Below are positions 1-5,942 of a stretch of DNA of 15,525 nt, in pieces (the stretch's first letter is position 1; the number at the start of each line of letters is the position of its first letter). The notes beneath the pieces were generated by a model, which was not told the DNA's origin, searched no databases, and saw only the letters and a list, made by a program, of their open reading frames with translations. Origin of the DNA: an uncultured Catenibacterium sp. (lineage in GTDB: Bacteria > Bacillota_I > Bacilli_A > Erysipelotrichales > Coprobacillaceae); assembly GCA_900764725.1 (NCBI GenBank), contig CAAFPB010000431.1, positions 1 through 15,525 of the forward strand. Direction: 5' to 3'. A program made the translations under genes and the position numbers.

Positions 1-77
1 AAGTCTGAAAATGATGTACGATTATAAGCTAAACTTGACAGTAAGAACCCCACGGGCTTGCCCGTGGGAGTAGTCAG
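1..77 (+). mobile_element. Probable right end of an IS200/IS605-type element (omega-RNA 3' end)
   Basis: Positions 49-68 form a GC-rich hairpin: an 8-bp perfect stem (CCCACGGG with CCCGTGGG) and a CTTG loop. It is followed by GAGTAGTCAG and preceded by AAC. This hairpin plus a GTAGT(T)CA-like tail is the form seen at right ends of IS200/IS605/IS1341 elements, where it is also the 3' part of the TnpB guide RNA. There is no T-run after the stem, so it is not a normal terminator, and its GC content is far above the flanks. The stretch before it could hold the last codons of a tnpB (frame 1 reads K-S-E-N-D-V-R-L-stop at 1-27), but that is too short to identify. The exact boundary is inferred to be near 75-77. 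Confidence 0.5.
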
Positions 78-103
78 AATAGGACCATTAGGAGGATGTA
101 CAA

Positions 104-478
104 ATGACTAAAGTAGTAAAAACAGACAAAGCACCAGGTGCTATTGGACCATATAGCCAGGGAATTGATATTGGTAATATGATCTTCTTCTCAGGACAGA
201 TTCCACTAGATCCTGAAACAGGTGTAATGCCAGAAGGAATTGAAGCACAGACTAGACGTGCATTGGACAACGTGAAAGGGTTACTTGAAAGCCAGGGGTT
301 GACATTCAAGAACGTTGTGAAAACAACTGTATTCTTAGATAATATTGATGATTTCGCAACTATGAATGGTATCTATGCTGAATATTTTGAAGAACCTTAT
401 CCAGCAAGAAGTGCTGTAGAAGTTGCTAAATTACCTAAGGGTGCTTTAGTAGAAGTAGAAGTAATTGCAGTAAAATAG
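104..478 (+). CDS. ridA: RidA family reactive intermediate/imine deaminase
   Basis: RidA (YjgF/YER057c/UK114 family) hydrolyses the enamine/imine intermediates that PLP and Fe-S serine/threonine dehydratases release, producing keto acids and ammonia in the cytoplasm. The 124-residue length is usual for the family and the whole chain is one chorismate-mutase-like domain. Visible family residues are Tyr17 in G-P-Y-S-Q, Ser30 in F-F-S-G-Q, Arg102 in P-A-R-S-A-V-E-V and Glu117 in V-E-V-E. They correspond to Tyr17, Ser30, Arg105 and Glu120 of the E. coli enzyme. The start is fixed by a strong AGGAGG at 91-96. No convincing promoter lies between the IS-like end and the gene, so transcription may enter from upstream. 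The L-serine dehydratase further along this window is a plausible source of its substrates (inference). Confidence 0.95.
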   Translation: MTKVVKTDKAPGAIGPYSQGIDIGNMIFFSGQIPLDPETGVMPEGIEAQTRRALDNVKGLLESQGLTFKNVVKTTVFLDNIDDFATMNGIYAEYFEEPYPARSAVEVAKLPKGALVEVEVIAVK

Positions 479-506
479 ACTTTCTCATTCGAGAAAGTCT
501 TTTTTT
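477..506 (+). terminator. Rho-independent terminator of ridA
   Basis: A 10-bp perfect stem (477-486 with 491-500) with an ATTC loop is followed by a run of T at 500-506. The 5' arm begins inside the ridA stop codon (476-478). Confidence 0.92.
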
Positions 507-518
507 AATCCTAAAACC

Positions 519-546
519 TTGAAAATAATAAGAATTGTGCCATAAT
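519..546 (+). promoter_or_regulatory. Promoter of uppP
   Basis: TTGAAA (519-524) is followed after 16 bases by CATAAT (541-546), with an extended -10 TG at 538-539. It sits just after the ridA terminator and gives a leader of about 20 nt before the uppP ATG, with the AGGAG at 564-568 inside it. Confidence 0.7.
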
Positions 547-574
547 CAAAAAGACAATAAAAAAGGAGATTATT

Positions 575-1417
575 ATGTTACTCTATTTAAAAACTATTTT
601 GTTTGGTATTGTAGAAGGTATCACTGAGTGGTTACCTATCAGTAGTACTGGACATATGATTTTATTAAATGAATTTGTGAAATTAGATGTTTCTAAAGAT
701 TTCTATTCTATGTTCCAGGTTGTTATCCAGTTAGGGGCTATTCTTGCAGTAGTTGTTATCTACTGGAATCAGATCTGGCCATTTAAGAAGAATACAAATC
801 CAATGGTGAAAGGTTTCTTTAAATATGTAGATAAAGATATCTTTGACTTATGGCTTAAGATTATCTTTGCATGTATCCCAGCTGCAGTAGTTGGTCTATT
901 ATTTGATGATGTATTTGAAGCTTTATTCTATAATCCACCATGTGTTGCGTTAGCTCTTATTATCTTTGGTATTGGATTTATTGTAATTGAAAATAGAAAT
1001 GCATCACTTAGACCTAAGATCAACTCTTTAAGAGCTATCAATGGTAAAACTGCTTTCTTAATTGGTATGTTCCAGTTAATTGCAGCTATTTTCCCAGGTA
1101 CATCTCGTTCTGGTGCAACTATTCTAGGCGGTTTAATGTTAGGTGTAAGTCGTACAGTCGCTGCAGAATTCACATTCTTCTTAGCTATTCCTGTTATGTT
1201 TGGGGCAAGCTTATTAAAACTAGTTAAGTTTGGGTTAGCTTTTACCGCTTCACAGCTTGCAGTATTAGGACTTGGTATGCTTGTTGCTTTTGTATCATCA
1301 ATTCTAATTATTAAGTTCTTAATGAGCTATATCAAAAAGCATGACTTCAAGGTATTTGGCTGGTATAGAATTGTATTAGGACTATTAGTACTTGCATATT
1401 TCTTTATCATTAAATAA
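575..1417 (+). CDS. uppP: Undecaprenyl-diphosphate phosphatase (UppP/BacA)
   Basis: This polytopic membrane enzyme converts undecaprenyl pyrophosphate to undecaprenyl phosphate, recycling the lipid carrier of peptidoglycan synthesis. Loss or overproduction of the family alters bacitracin sensitivity. The 280 residues match the family length. The first signature, E-G-I-T-E-W-L-P-I-S-S-T-G-H, spans residues 14-27 and includes the two glutamates, serines and His27 of the active site. The second, P-G-T-S-R-S-G-A-T, spans residues 174-182 with catalytic Arg178. About eight hydrophobic segments are visible. The start ATG has an AGGAG at 564-568. The gene is monocistronic, with its own promoter and a terminator shared with convergent trpS. 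Confidence 0.96.
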   Translation: MLLYLKTILFGIVEGITEWLPISSTGHMILLNEFVKLDVSKDFYSMFQVVIQLGAILAVVVIYWNQIWPFKKNTNPMVKGFFKYVDKDIFDLWLKIIFACIPAAVVGLLFDDVFEALFYNPPCVALALIIFGIGFIVIENRNASLRPKINSLRAINGKTAFLIGMFQLIAAIFPGTSRSGATILGGLMLGVSRTVAAEFTFFLAIPVMFGASLLKLVKFGLAFTASQLAVLGLGMLVAFVSSILIIKFLMSYIKKHDFKVFGWYRIVLGLLVLAYFFIIK

Positions 1418-1446
1418 AAAAACAATGGCGCGAGCCATTGTTTTAT
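1417..1446. terminator. Bidirectional terminator between uppP and trpS
   Basis: Stem CAATGGC (1423-1429) pairs with GCCATTG (1434-1440) around a GCGA loop. The A-run on the left and T-run on the right extend the stem and give a U-tract on both strands. It overlaps the trpS stop codon (1443-1445) and follows directly after the uppP stop. Confidence 0.9.
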
Positions 1447-2444
1447 TTTTTCTTGATTGTAATACCAATCTTTCTCTCAACCTTTGCTAGTTTCTTTCTT
1501 GCGATTCTTCTTGCTTTTTCAGCCCCTTCTTCAAGGACATTATCAAGATAATCACCATTTAGGATTTCATTGTAACGGTCCTGAATTCTTTGAAGTTCAT
1601 CTCCTACAACCTCTGCAAGATCCTTCTTGAATTCTCCATAACCCTTACCTTCATACATTGTTTCAAGTTCTTCAATAGACTTACCTGAAATAATAGAATA
1701 GATTTCAAGTAAGTTAGAGATGCCAGGCTTGTTTTCTGGATCAAATTTAACGCATGAATCACTATCAGTCACTGCAGATAAGATCTTCTTCTTAGATACA
1801 TTAACTGGATCTAATACATAAATACATCCTTTACCATTAGGTGAAGATTTACTCATCTTCTTAGTAGGATCCTGTAAGTCCATGATACGTCCACCAACTT
1901 TAGGAATAATAGGTTCAGGTAATTTGAATGTATCACTATAACGGCTATTGAAACGTTCAGCTACATTTCTCGCAAGCTCTACATGCTGTTTCTGGTCTTC
2001 TCCTACTGGTACATAATCTGGATCATACATTAAGATATCTGCATTCATTAAAGAAGGGTAGTTGAAGATACCCGCACCAATGTGTCCACCTTTTTCTTCT
2101 GCTTCTAACTTCTTTGATTTGTATTGAGTCATACGTGATAATTCACCCATAGACACCATACATCCTAAATACCATCCAAGCTGAGCATGTTCTAAAACAT
2201 CACTCTGTAAGAATAATGTTACCTTTTCTGGATCTAATCCAGCTGCAATATATAATGCGATTAGATCTTTTGTATTCTTTCTTAAATCTTTTGGTTCCTG
2301 GTAAATAGTCATTGAATGAAGATTAGCGACAAAGATAATCATTTCATACTCATTCTGGAACTGTACAAATGGCTTAATAGCGCCAATATAGTTACCTAAA
2401 GTAACACGTCCTGTTGGTTTAATACCACTTAACATTCTTTTCAT
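1443..2444 (-). CDS. trpS: Tryptophanyl-tRNA synthetase
   Basis: Class I aminoacyl-tRNA synthetase that charges tRNA-Trp. The 333 residues match bacterial TrpRS. The HIGH-type ATP site appears as T-L-G-N-Y-I-G-A (residues 15-22), preceded by the family's S-G-I-K-P-T-G. The second ATP signature K-M-S-K-S is at residues 196-200. The C-terminal anticodon-binding helical region is intact. The start ATG follows a strong TAGGAGGA (complement of 2452-2459). A T-box leader with a UGG specifier precedes it, so expression should rise when uncharged tRNA-Trp accumulates. Transcription is divergent from spx and convergent with uppP. Confidence 0.97.
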   Translation of the reverse strand: MKRMLSGIKPTGRVTLGNYIGAIKPFVQFQNEYEMIIFVANLHSMTIYQEPKDLRKNTKDLIALYIAAGLDPEKVTLFLQSDVLEHAQLGWYLGCMVSMGELSRMTQYKSKKLEAEEKGGHIGAGIFNYPSLMNADILMYDPDYVPVGEDQKQHVELARNVAERFNSRYSDTFKLPEPIIPKVGGRIMDLQDPTKKMSKSSPNGKGCIYVLDPVNVSKKKILSAVTDSDSCVKFDPENKPGISNLLEIYSIISGKSIEELETMYEGKGYGEFKKDLAEVVGDELQRIQDRYNEILNGDYLDNVLEEGAEKARRIARKKLAKVERKIGITIKKK

Positions 2445-2462
2445 TATATTCTCCTCCTAAAT

Positions 2463-2489
2463 AAAAAAGACACGCCCAAAGGACGTGCC
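2463..2489 (-). terminator. T-box attenuator terminator of trpS leader
   Basis: On the minus strand GGCACGTCC (2489-2481) pairs with GGGCGTGTC (2477-2469) in nine pairs including two G-U, around a TTT loop, followed by six Ts (2468-2463). The 5' arm shares bases with the T-box core, so the antiterminator and terminator are mutually exclusive. Confidence 0.9.
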
Positions 2490-2645
2490 ACCAATGTGTA
2501 GTTGTGCTGGTAACGACAGCAGACGTTTCTAACTCATGCTAGAAAAGCTCCCAGAACCCAATTCATTTAGTATCTATGACTCATTTCCACCGCCCATGAG
2601 CTCTCTATCCATAGTATAAAAAACTACTTATTTCTGTTCATTGCT
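2463..2645 (-). promoter_or_regulatory. T-box leader sensing tRNA-Trp, upstream of trpS
   Basis: Read on the minus strand, the leader has these parts. A basal Stem I helix (GAGAGCTC at 2605-2598 with GAGCTTTT at 2550-2543) follows the usual A-G-A-G-A-G start. A G-G-T-G-G-A-A-A kink-turn-like strand comes next. A TGG triplet at 2560-2558, followed by G, fits as the Trp specifier codon. Stem II spans about 2543-2526 with an 8-bp stem. Stem III is TGCTG/CAGCA (2521-2505). The T-box core TTGGTGGCACGTC lies at 2494-2482 and leads into a terminator. The TGGC in the core can pair with the 3' GCCA of a tRNA-Trp whose discriminator is G, in agreement with the specifier. Stem I is only about 63 nt, which is short for this class. 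Confidence 0.88.
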
Positions 2646-2651
2646 TCTTCC

Positions 2652-2679
2652 ATTATAATACAAAATTATGTGAATGCAA
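2652..2679 (-). promoter_or_regulatory. Promoter of the trpS leader
   Basis: On the minus strand TTGCAT (2679-2674), a 16-base spacer and a perfect TATAAT (2657-2652) place the transcript start near 2645, about 40 bases before the T-box Stem I. Confidence 0.75.
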
Positions 2680-2711
2680 CCAATAAACATACACAACCTA
2701 TGAAAATGATG

Positions 2712-2717
2712 TATAAT
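2712..2717 (+). promoter_or_regulatory. Probable -10 box of spx
   Basis: A perfect TATAAT lies 23 bases upstream of the spx start, with a GAGGTG ribosome site at 2730-2735 between them. No good -35 is visible (the expected window reads ATACAC), which may indicate dependence on an activator or a weak basal level. Confidence 0.5.
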
Positions 2718-2740
2718 AGACAAAAGAAAGAGGTGAAATC

Positions 2741-3193
2741 ATGATTAGAATCTACACTGCACCAAGTTGTGCATCATGCAGAAAAGTCAAAGCATGGCTA
2801 AAAGAACATGATATTCCTTATGTAGAAAAGAATATCTTTTCTACAATACTAAGAGAAGATGAACTACGTGAGTTATTAGAACGAAGTGAGAATGGCACTG
2901 ATGATATTATTTCTAAACGTTCTAAGATCATCAAAGAGAATAAAGTAGACATCGAAGATATGTCTACTAATGAATTGATTCATTTTATTCAGAAGAATCC
3001 ATCTATCTTAAAACGTCCTATCATGATTGATGAAAGACGTTTTCAGGTAGGGTATAATGCAGAAGAAATTCGTGCATTTATTCCAAGAGAATTAAGAAAA
3101 TTGGCAGAATGTCAGAAATTTGATAACTGTCCACAATTCAGTGCATCTACACTTGTAGAAGACTATCATCGCAGTAATAAAGCAGGCTTATAG
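2741..3193 (+). CDS. spx: Spx/ArsC-family redox-responsive transcription regulator
   Basis: Spx binds the alpha C-terminal domain of RNA polymerase and redirects transcription under disulfide or cell-wall stress. The thioredoxin-like ArsC fold starts at residue 1. The redox switch C-x-x-C is Cys10/Cys13 (P-S-C-A-S-C). Arg92 in K-R-P-I-M-I-D matches the Arg92 of B. subtilis Spx, and Q-V-G-Y-N follows. These features favour Spx over an arsenate reductase. At 150 residues it is about 19 longer than the 131-residue Bacillus protein. The extra C-terminal tail carries Cys124 and Cys130 and ends in K-A-G-L, which is encoded by the terminator stem. In Bacillus the C-terminus is the ClpXP degradation signal, so the altered tail may matter (inference). 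The start is supported by GAGGTG at 2730-2735. Confidence 0.9.
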   Translation: MIRIYTAPSCASCRKVKAWLKEHDIPYVEKNIFSTILREDELRELLERSENGTDDIISKRSKIIKENKVDIEDMSTNELIHFIQKNPSILKRPIMIDERRFQVGYNAEEIRAFIPRELRKLAECQKFDNCPQFSASTLVEDYHRSNKAGL

Positions 3194-3203
3194 GCCTGCT
3201 TTT
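3179..3203. terminator. Bidirectional terminator built into both spx and CYTH 3' ends
   Basis: Perfect 9-bp arms AAAGCAGGC (3179-3187) and GCCTGCTTT (3194-3202) flank a six-base loop. The loop consists only of the two stop codons: TTA (minus-strand TAA) and TAG. T-runs are short (four on the plus strand, three on the minus strand), so termination may be modest. Confidence 0.75.
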
Positions 3204-3754
3204 AATGTGCTCAGTACTCTCGCAATCTTACTTGCACAGTTTCTTTTATATTGTAGATGATATGTTTGACATAATTCTTCAAACTGTTTAAGTCCTTTTT
3301 CTTCATCACTTACTTCAAATTCTAATTCATAATCAGTGATCCCATTGTAGTGATTCTCATCAAGTGATAACATGCCTGAATCAAAAGGTACATCTCTTCT
3401 AATAGTAGTCAAAGAATAAGACTGTTTAATAAGACTTAAATTAAATCCCTTATTACTTAATAAACGTGTAATTTCATTATCAGGCATTTCCCCATTTTGA
3501 ATCATAACTAAGTCTTCTTTAGTAATTTCTAAGTTATGTTCTAAACGACCATTCTTTTCAGGAATCTTTAATGTCATTTCATAATAGCCTTCTTTTTCTC
3601 TTATACGAAGACTATAGCGTAAAGCACTTAATTCAATACTTGTAAGATAATAGTTTGTCTGACTATAAGTATGTCCTTTGAAGTCATTCATTAATTGATT
3701 GAATACATCAACACAAAGAAGCATCTTATATTCTATTTCTAGATTCTTTTCCAT
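3188..3754 (-). CDS. CYTH-domain protein, YjbK-type tripolyphosphatase-like
   Basis: The CYTH/triphosphate tunnel metalloenzyme family hydrolyses inorganic or organic triphosphates with a divalent metal inside a beta-barrel. The N-terminal E-x-E-x-K signature is Glu6-Ile-Glu8-Tyr-Lys10. Further tunnel residues are seen in S-L-R-I-R-E-K, M-T-L-K and the D-Y-E-L-E-F-E-V strand. A C-terminal basic patch K-R-N-C-A-S-K-I-A-R closes the domain. The length of 188 residues agrees with YjbK-like proteins. The gene is convergent with spx and divergent from nadK, whereas in Bacillus yjbK is in the same general neighbourhood (spx, yjbK, yjbM, yjbN, yjbO). Substrate cannot be told from sequence. The start is supported by an AAGGAGA before the ATG. 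Confidence 0.85.
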   Translation of the reverse strand: MEKNLEIEYKMLLCVDVFNQLMNDFKGHTYSQTNYYLTSIELSALRYSLRIREKEGYYEMTLKIPEKNGRLEHNLEITKEDLVMIQNGEMPDNEITRLLSNKGFNLSLIKQSYSLTTIRRDVPFDSGMLSLDENHYNGITDYELEFEVSDEEKGLKQFEELCQTYHLQYKRNCASKIARVLSTLKAGL

Positions 3755-3775
3755 AATGTCTCCTTATTTTCTCAA

Positions 3776-3805
3776 ATTATATACTTGTGGTCGCTGTCAA
3801 TACAA
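3776..3805 (-). promoter_or_regulatory. Promoter of the CYTH gene
   Basis: On the minus strand TTGTAT (3805-3800), an 18-base spacer and TATAAT (3781-3776). A TTGACA also starts five bases downstream of the TTGTAT start, but its spacer would be only 13 bases, so TTGTAT is preferred. Confidence 0.6.
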
Positions 3806-3811
3806 GTCATA

Positions 3812-3840
3812 TTGCTTAAAAAGGTAATAGAAAGTATAAT
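3812..3840 (+). promoter_or_regulatory. Promoter of the nadK operon
   Basis: TTGCTT (3812-3817), a 17-base spacer and a perfect TATAAT (3835-3840), placed 18 bases before the nadK ATG. The mRNA start would be near 3847, giving a very short leader with a weak GGTGGTG ribosome site (3847-3853). Confidence 0.72.
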
Positions 3841-3858
3841 AATAGCGGTGGTGAAAAT

Positions 3859-4626
3859 ATGAAAAGATATGCGATTGTGTCAAAGAAAGATGATGTATCC
3901 CGTCATCTTGCAGTTTTAATTAATGATGAACTCAAAGAACTCATTTATGATGAAGAACATCCAGATATCGTGATTTCTGTGGGTGGAGATGGAACAATGA
4001 TTTATTCCATTCATCGTTATGAGCATGTTTTAAATGATGTCTCATTTGTAGGAATCCATACAGGAACACTTGGTTTCTTTACAGACTATCTAAAGGATGA
4101 ATATAAACAGCTTGTAAAAGATATTCTTACAAAAGAACCTGAAATATTTGATCGACATCTCTTACGTATTTCTTATAATGGAGAAATATTCCATGCTTTA
4201 AATGAAATGCGTATAGAGAATAGTTATCGTTCACAGGTCATTGATATGTATGTGAATGATGAACATATGGAAACATTTAGAGGGAATGGGTTATGTGTGA
4301 GTACCCCTTCAGGTTCCACTGCACTCAATAAGTCATTAGGTGGTGCAGTCATCAATCCTAGTTTAAGACTGATGCAGGTCACTGAAATAGCTGGTATTCA
4401 TCATAATGCTTATCGTTCTTTAGGCAGTCCTCTTATTTTAGGAGAGGATGATGTAGTACGATTTGAGACGGATTTTAATGAAAATGCGGTTTTAGGTATA
4501 GATACAGATATATATGAATTAAAGGATCATGATGTCATAGAAGCACGTCTATCTAAACGTGTAGCGCATTTCTGTAATTATCGACATGTATCTTTTGTGA
4601 AGAGATTGAGGAAATCATATCTATGA
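3859..4626 (+). CDS. nadK: NAD kinase
   Basis: Phosphorylates NAD+ to NADP+ using ATP or polyphosphate in the cytoplasm (PpnK/YjbN family). The 255 residues are normal for the short Gram-positive form. The family G-G-D-G-T motif is at residues 42-46, the N-E motif at Asn115-Glu116 (A-L-N-E-M), and the glycine-rich S-T-P-S-G-S-T-A motif follows. The C-terminal beta-sandwich is complete. The TGA stop overlaps the ATG of the next gene in an ATGA (4623-4626), so the two genes are translationally coupled. Promoter and start are close together and the ribosome site is weak, suggesting low-level expression. Confidence 0.95.
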   Translation: MKRYAIVSKKDDVSRHLAVLINDELKELIYDEEHPDIVISVGGDGTMIYSIHRYEHVLNDVSFVGIHTGTLGFFTDYLKDEYKQLVKDILTKEPEIFDRHLLRISYNGEIFHALNEMRIENSYRSQVIDMYVNDEHMETFRGNGLCVSTPSGSTALNKSLGGAVINPSLRLMQVTEIAGIHHNAYRSLGSPLILGEDDVVRFETDFNENAVLGIDTDIYELKDHDVIEARLSKRVAHFCNYRHVSFVKRLRKSYL

Positions 4627-5471
4627 TCCTACAGTTTGAAATAGATGAACAGCACAAAGATATGCGTTTAGATGAATTCTTCTATTTACATGGTATCTCT
4701 AAGAAACTCGTCAAGGATTCTAGAAATCATGGAGAGATATTAGTAAATGGAGAAAAGCAGTATTTGTGTTATAAGACAGTAGTAGGAGATAGTGTGGCGA
4801 TTGTCTTTCCTAAAGAAACAAGTAATGTCATACCTGTGGATATTCCTTTAAAGGTTGTTTATGAAGATGATTATTTGATGATTATAGATAAGCAGCCTGA
4901 TCTTGCTTGTATTCCTGTTAAGAAGTACTTAACAGAGTCATTGGGTAATGCGATTATGTATTATTATCAAGTGAATCATATCGAGAGTGCAATCCATCTA
5001 GTAAATAGACTTGATAAAGAAACATCAGGACTCATGATGATTGCGAAAAGTCGTTATGTTCATGATGCATTTTCTCATGATATTAAGCAGGTGAAGCGTG
5101 TCTATCATGCACTTGTGAAAGGTAATCCAGGAGAAGGTACTGTTAATGCCCCTATTGATCATGCAGAAGGTCATGGGACTAAAAGAGAAGTAAAAGAAGG
5201 CGGTAAAGAAGCAATCACCCATTACCGTACTATTAAAACAACTAAAGATTATTCTTTAGTGGAATGTAAGCTAGAAACAGGACGTACGCATCAGATACGT
5301 GTCCATATGGCTTATTTAGGATGTCCATTAGTCGGAGATCCACTTTATGGTGAAGGAGAAGGGTTCTATCTAGATAGTGTAGAAATAGCCTTTAAACATC
5401 CTATCACAAAGCAATGTATGACTTTAAAGAAGGTGTTCAACGATGTACGAATTAAAAAAATTAAATCTTAA
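4623..5471 (+). CDS. RluD/RluA-family pseudouridine synthase (YjbO-like)
   Basis: Isomerises specific uridines of rRNA or tRNA to pseudouridine. An N-terminal S4-like RNA-binding stretch (about residues 12-60) precedes the catalytic domain. The catalytic motif H-L-V-N-R-L-D-K-E-T-S-G begins at His125 with catalytic Asp131; Asn128 stands where the family often has His-Arg. The later signature T-G-R-T-H-Q-I-R-V-H is intact, followed by G-D-P-L-Y-G. The 282 residues are typical. It starts in a 4-base overlap with nadK and its own 3' end overlaps the next gene by 29 bases, so it is the middle gene of a three-gene operon. The nadK-RluA pairing matches yjbN-yjbO of Bacillus. The exact target uridine is unknown. 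Confidence 0.92.
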   Translation: MILQFEIDEQHKDMRLDEFFYLHGISKKLVKDSRNHGEILVNGEKQYLCYKTVVGDSVAIVFPKETSNVIPVDIPLKVVYEDDYLMIIDKQPDLACIPVKKYLTESLGNAIMYYYQVNHIESAIHLVNRLDKETSGLMMIAKSRYVHDAFSHDIKQVKRVYHALVKGNPGEGTVNAPIDHAEGHGTKREVKEGGKEAITHYRTIKTTKDYSLVECKLETGRTHQIRVHMAYLGCPLVGDPLYGEGEGFYLDSVEIAFKHPITKQCMTLKKVFNDVRIKKIKS

Positions 5472-5904
5472 GCAGTCAGAAAAATATATGACTTATAAAT
5501 GTAATGAATATGGTAAGCACTATAAGAAGTTCTCTAGAATTATTCCTGTAGTTGTGATTGTTACATTAGTGGCTGCTTTTCTTGTTCCAACTCAAGCTAA
5601 AGTAATCTATGCCCTTGGGGTGGCTATTACAGCTGGATTATTCTTTATGGTTTATAGCTATTATAAACAGATGGTGAGTTTAAAAGAGGTACCTCATGTA
5701 CCTTGTGAATATGTAGTTACACCAGTAAAGTATAATGAAAGAGTACAGCTTAAGACAACTAAAGGAGATGAACTCTTATTCGCATTTGTAGAAAAGAGTC
5801 GTTCTATCTATAAGAATGAAAAAGAAGCACTTATTATCTATGTACCTGAATCAGGACATATTTATGGTGAACATGTGGCTTTACTTAAGGATATTAAGGG
5901 ATAA
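5443..5904 (+). CDS. Hypothetical two-helix membrane protein
   Basis: I do not recognise the family. The 153-residue chain has a basic, Lys/Tyr-rich N-terminus, two adjacent transmembrane helices (about residues 32-50 and 54-73) and a soluble C-terminal part of about 75 residues. That part has beta-like segments (C-E-Y-V-V-T-P-V, A-L-I-I-Y-V-P) and is probably cytoplasmic by the positive-inside rule. The start at 5443 overlaps the pseudouridine synthase by 29 bases. It is favoured by an AAGGTG site at 5430-5435 with 7-base spacing; the alternative ATG at 5488 has no ribosome site. It is the last gene of the nadK operon, followed by a strong terminator. Confidence 0.75.
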   Translation: MYELKKLNLKQSEKYMTYKCNEYGKHYKKFSRIIPVVVIVTLVAAFLVPTQAKVIYALGVAITAGLFFMVYSYYKQMVSLKEVPHVPCEYVVTPVKYNERVQLKTTKGDELLFAFVEKSRSIYKNEKEALIIYVPESGHIYGEHVALLKDIKG

Positions 5905-5907
5905 TAT

Positions 5908-5942
5908 AAAAACGGCATACCTCGTGAGGTATGTCGCTTTTT
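5908..5942. terminator. Bidirectional terminator between the nadK operon and rodA
   Basis: A 10-bp stem (5913-5922 with 5927-5936, one G-T pair) surrounds CGTG. Five As lie before it (U-tract on the minus strand) and TTTTT at 5938-5942 after it. It overlaps the rodA stop codon (5941-5943). Confidence 0.9.

Noticed and set aside
49..68. Hairpin as terminator of an upstream gene
   Set aside because: The stem is strong but there is no T-run after it (GAGTAGTCAG follows). The sequence form fits an IS200/IS605 end better.
928..1173. Minus-strand open frame inside uppP
   Set aside because: A shadow of a well-supported membrane enzyme in another frame, with no ribosome site or family features. The same applies to the other antisense frames at 88-309, 5025-5222, 7197-7454, 10765-10983 and 11561-11833, and to the plus-strand frames at 6119-6349 (inside rodA) and 7031-7246 (antisense to the rodA 5' end).
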